Below, one piece after another: positions 61,619 through 64,000 of a DNA stretch of 64,000 bases (within the stretch, counting starts at the first letter, position 1; every line of letters starts with the position of its first letter). A program made the position numbers and the translations under genes. The stretch spans positions 62,001-126,000 of the forward strand of contig JFHF01000016.1 of assembly GCA_000648925.1 (NCBI GenBank). The letters run 5' to 3'. The notes below the pieces were generated by a model. The model was given only the letters and a program-made list of their open reading frames with translations, was not told the DNA's origin and searched no databases. This stretch comes from Caballeronia jiangsuensis. GTDB taxonomy: Bacteria; Pseudomonadota; Gammaproteobacteria; Burkholderiales; Burkholderiaceae.

Positions 61619-62017
61619 TCAGCGCGCCGCCGCCTCCACGAGAGCGGCCACGCCGCTCACGGGCTTCATCGCGTCGGCGTCGAGCCCGTGACGCGCGCGC
61701 AGATATTCCGTCGCGTTATAGGAGAGCCACGCGCGGCCGTCCGCGTCTTCCCACGACAAAACCTTGAGCGGCAAATCGAGCGCGGCGGTCGGCACGGCCT
61801 GCATCAGCGGCGTGCCCGCCTGCGGATTGCCGAACACGAGCAACTGGCTCGGCGGCATCGCGAGGCCGGCGCGGGCGGCGTCGCCGCTGAAGTCGATGCG
61901 CGCGAAGAGCATCAGTCCGCGCGCGCGGATCAGCGCTTCGAGTTTGTCGGCGGTCGCGACGGCCCCTTGCGCGCTCGCAATCGTGACGACGCCGTTATCG
62001 GTCGGCCCGGTGGACAT
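61619..62017 (-). CDS. DUF302-family protein
   Basis: A 132-residue protein resembling DUF302: KLEALIRARGLMLFARIDFS, PPSQLLVFGNPQAGTPLMQA and LPLKVLSWEDADGRAWLSYN. GGAGCG precedes ATG 62017, directly after the stop of the GAF-domain gene (TGACATG), so the two are translationally coupled. The family is of unknown function, sometimes linked to redox or metal stress. No signal peptide is seen. Confidence 0.78.
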   Translation of the reverse strand: MSTGPTDNGVVTIASAQGAVATADKLEALIRARGLMLFARIDFSGDAARAGLAMPPSQLLVFGNPQAGTPLMQAVPTAALDLPLKVLSWEDADGRAWLSYNATEYLRARHGLDADAMKPVSGVAALVEAAAR

Positions 62018-62018
62018 G

Positions 62019-62525
62019 TCAGCGCTCCGTTTGCTTGCCCCACGCGAGCGCGACGAAAGCCGTGCATAGCGCTTCCATGCCGAGCGCGTCTTCATCGTCG
62101 AAGCGGTTCGGCACGGGGCTGTCCACATCCCATACGCCGATCAGCGTGCCATCGCTCGCGACGAGCGGCACGACGATCTCCGAACGCGACGCCGAATCGC
62201 ACGCGATATGCCCGGGAAACGCATGCACGTCCGGCACGACCTGCGTGCGCCGCTCACGCGCCGCCGTGCCGCAGACGCCGCGTCCGAGCGCGATGCGCAC
62301 GCACGCCGGCTTGCCCTGAAACGGCCCGACGACGAGCTCCGTGCCATCGAAGCGATAGAAGCCGGCCCAGTTGAGATCGGGCAGCGAGTGATAGACGAGC
62401 GACGAAAAATTCGCGGCATTGGCGATGAAGTCAGTTTCATCGGCGATGAGCGCGCGGGCTTGCTGCAGCAGGTCGTCGTATTGCGCGGCCTTGCTGGCGT
62501 GCGTGGCTTGGGAAATCGAGAACAT
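62019..62525 (-). CDS. GAF-domain free methionine-(R)-sulfoxide reductase
   Basis: A 168-residue stand-alone GAF domain of the fRMsr group, which reduces free methionine-R-sulfoxide. The redox cysteines are in FQGKPACVRIALGRGVCGTA and in HIACDSASRSEIVVP, three Cys in the expected places. NWAGFYRFDGTELVVGPFQG is also typical. Start at 62525 removes an unlikely N-terminal extension. It is coupled to a DUF302 gene downstream, suggesting a shared stress role. Confidence 0.85.
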   Translation of the reverse strand: MFSISQATHASKAAQYDDLLQQARALIADETDFIANAANFSSLVYHSLPDLNWAGFYRFDGTELVVGPFQGKPACVRIALGRGVCGTAARERRTQVVPDVHAFPGHIACDSASRSEIVVPLVASDGTLIGVWDVDSPVPNRFDDEDALGMEALCTAFVALAWGKQTER

Positions 62526-62876
62526 GAAGCGACGAAGGAAGTGTCGAAAAGTGTCGCCGACGATAGCACAACGTTCCGCCCGGCGCTTCGCCTGGCGCCG
62601 CCCGTCGAAAGCTGGTTTATCGCCGGCCGTAAGCTCGCCGGAAAGCATCGGCGCGCGGCTTGGCACTGTCGATTGCATCGCCTAGTGTGGAAGCGCACCG
62701 GGTCCGCGATTTGCGTCCTCAGAGCATCGCGCCTCATGCGATCGCCTCTTCAAAACGTGCTTAAAAAAGCAGCTCCGGGATTTCCCTCCTTTACTTCGAC
62801 GCGCCGTCAGTCTTAAATAAATCAACTTGATTTAATTAATGGCCGCGACTCGATGGCCGTCCTTCGGAGACAGCGC
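62526..62876. other. intergenic region upstream of the ROK gene
   Basis: This 351-base gap separates divergent genes. It becomes AT-rich near 62750-62840 and holds the palindrome at 62818-62834. An ATG at 62853 is in frame with the ROK protein and could be the true start. I see no other gene here. Confidence 0.4.
62818..62834. promoter_or_regulatory. perfect 17-bp palindrome upstream of the ROK gene
   Basis: TAAATCAA-C-TTGATTTA is a perfect palindrome with a one-base centre, lying 42 bases before the GTG start. Its AT-rich form fits NagC/Mlc-type ROK operators, so autoregulation is likely. Confidence 0.65.
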
Positions 62877-64000
62877 GTGAAATCCCCAAGCGGCAGAGGA
62901 AGCAACTCCGCAACCGTGCGCCGGTACAACGAGCGCCTGCTGTTGCAGGCGCTGCGGCGCGCCGAGCCGGCATCGAAAGCCGAACTCGCGCGTCACGCGA
63001 ATCTCACGAGCACGGCGGTCGGCAGCATCGTCGAGTCGCTGGAAAATGCGGGACTGATCGAATACACCGGCCGCCGTCTCGAAGGCCAGCGCGGCCAGCC
63101 CGCGTCGCTGATCCGGCTCGATCCGCGCGGCGCGTTCGGTATCGGCGTGCGGCTGGATCGCACGGGCATCGAGACGGTGCTCGTGAATTTCGCCGGCGAC
63201 GTGCTCGCGCGCAGCGCACTCGATGCCGTGCTGCCGCATCCGGCCGAGGCGCTGGAGATCGTGCGGCGCGACATCGCGAAGATGCTCGGCCTGCTCTCGG
63301 CCCCGGAGCGCGAGCGGCTGGCGGGCGTCGGCATCGCGCAGCCCTTCAATCTCGGCAGCTGGCTGCGCGAACTCGGCCTGCCCGCCGAAACCTTCCGCGC
63401 CTGGGACGAGACCGATTTCGCCGATGAACTCAGCCGCGCGCTCTCGCTGCCGGTCTTCAGCGAAAACGACGGCAACGCCGCCGCGACCGCCGAACTCTTC
63501 TACGGTCACGGCCGCCGCTGCGACGACTTCGTTTATCTCTTTCTCGGCTCGGCGATCGGCGGCGGCATCGCGATCAACGGCGACTGTCTGCGCGGCGCGT
63601 CGGGCAATGCGGGCGACATCGGCGTGATTCCCGTGCCGCCGAGCCGCCTGCCGTCCGCGCCGCAACCCGCGGGACCGTGGGACATCCTGCTGTCGCGCGC
63701 GTCGCTGAACGCGCTCGTGCGGCATCTCCACTACTGCGGCGCGGCGGCGGACAACCGCATCGACCTGCAGGCGTGCATCGAGCAGCGTCTTCCGGCTGTC
63801 GACGAATGGATCGACGACTGCATCGAGGCGCTCGCGCCCGCCCTGCGCGCGACGCTCTGCGTGCTCGACGTGCCGATGGTCGTGATCGACGCCGATATCG
63901 ACGGCGGCCTGCTCGACCAGCTCGTCAAGCGCCTCTCGACGACGCTCGCCGCCAACGCGCCCGAAGCGCGCGGCACCCCGACGCTCGTGCGCGGCTCCTT
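62877..64000 (+). CDS. ROK-family transcriptional repressor (truncated by window end)
   Basis: At least 374 residues of a NagC/XylR-type repressor; the frame stays open at the window edge. The N-terminal winged helix shows KAELARHANLTSTAVGSIVE. The ROK fold follows with VFSENDGNAAATAELFYG and FLGSAIGGGIAINGDCLRG. The usual zinc motif CxCGxxGC and the GH dipeptide are absent (GDIGVIPVPP instead), so it is no sugar kinase. GTG 62877 has GGAGA in front; ATG 62853 in frame is an alternative. The effector is probably a sugar or its phosphate. Confidence 0.83.
   Translation, partial: MKSPSGRGSNSATVRRYNERLLLQALRRAEPASKAELARHANLTSTAVGSIVESLENAGLIEYTGRRLEGQRGQPASLIRLDPRGAFGIGVRLDRTGIETVLVNFAGDVLARSALDAVLPHPAEALEIVRRDIAKMLGLLSAPERERLAGVGIAQPFNLGSWLRELGLPAETFRAWDETDFADELSRALSLPVFSENDGNAAATAELFYGHGRRCDDFVYLFLGSAIGGGIAINGDCLRGASGNAGDIGVIPVPPSRLPSAPQPAGPWDILLSRASLNALVRHLHYCGAAADNRIDLQACIEQRLPAVDEWIDDCIEALAPALRATLCVLDVPMVVIDADIDGGLLDQLVKRLSTTLAANAPEARGTPTLVRGS

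Noticed and set aside
1..64000. tRNA, rRNA, insertion sequence, prophage or CRISPR features
   Set aside because: No transposase or integrase protein, no repeat-spacer array and no recognisable structural RNA was seen; a tRNA scan could not be run.

Overview
The window is GC-rich, tightly packed bacterial DNA. Gene content (quinoprotein glucose dehydrogenase, narK1K2GHJI-narXL, cyoABCD, many LysR/IclR regulators and MFS transporters) and protein style point to a member of the Burkholderiales, most like Paraburkholderia or Caballeronia; this is inference from gene families, not a database match. I see no rRNA, tRNA, insertion sequence, prophage or CRISPR array. The right end cuts through a ROK regulator.

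Layout. 1-4,020: a small ORF, a PQQ-dependent membrane glucose/quinate-type dehydrogenase and three small proteins of unknown role. 4,024-6,659: an aromatic aminotransferase and an amino acid permease in one transcription unit. 7,007-10,633: two small proteins, then a quinate/shikimate-type cluster (type II dehydroquinase, Gfo/Idh/MocA dehydrogenase, MHS-family permease). 11,026-15,973: a membrane diguanylate cyclase and a FixL/FixJ-like system with an extra receiver protein. 16,165-25,445: transporters and regulators (MFS, MerR+MFS, LysR, HIT, LysR/EamA pair, MFS) plus phosphatidylserine synthase. 25,455-28,008: YetF-type membrane protein, ParB-like protein, orphan GAF histidine kinase.

28,040-41,544 is the core: a minus-strand locus for nitrate respiration, read in the order narK1, narK2, narG, narH, narJ, narI, narX, narL, followed by a nitronate monooxygenase and a DUF3079 protein. 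Just beyond it, 42,810-46,647 encodes cytochrome bo3 ubiquinol oxidase (cyoABCD, without cyoE), with an FNR-like box and two competing hairpins in its upstream region. Together with the quinoprotein dehydrogenase these genes feed and drain the ubiquinone pool under high and low oxygen.

46,837-50,264 is a catabolic operon (cupin dioxygenase, ACS-type MFS, SDR, IclR). It converges on a 505-residue protein that aligns by eye with UbiB/ABC1 kinases but has lost all the catalytic motifs, the most unusual protein in the window. 52,071-57,662 holds small proteins, a receiver protein and an EmrAB-NodT tripartite efflux operon. 57,974-64,000 holds a universal stress protein, an IclR regulator divergent from an FAH-family enzyme, an orphan sugar-binding protein, a DUF302 and a GAF/fRMsr protein, and the start of a ROK repressor. 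Several perfect palindromes lie in promoter regions and are listed as probable operators.
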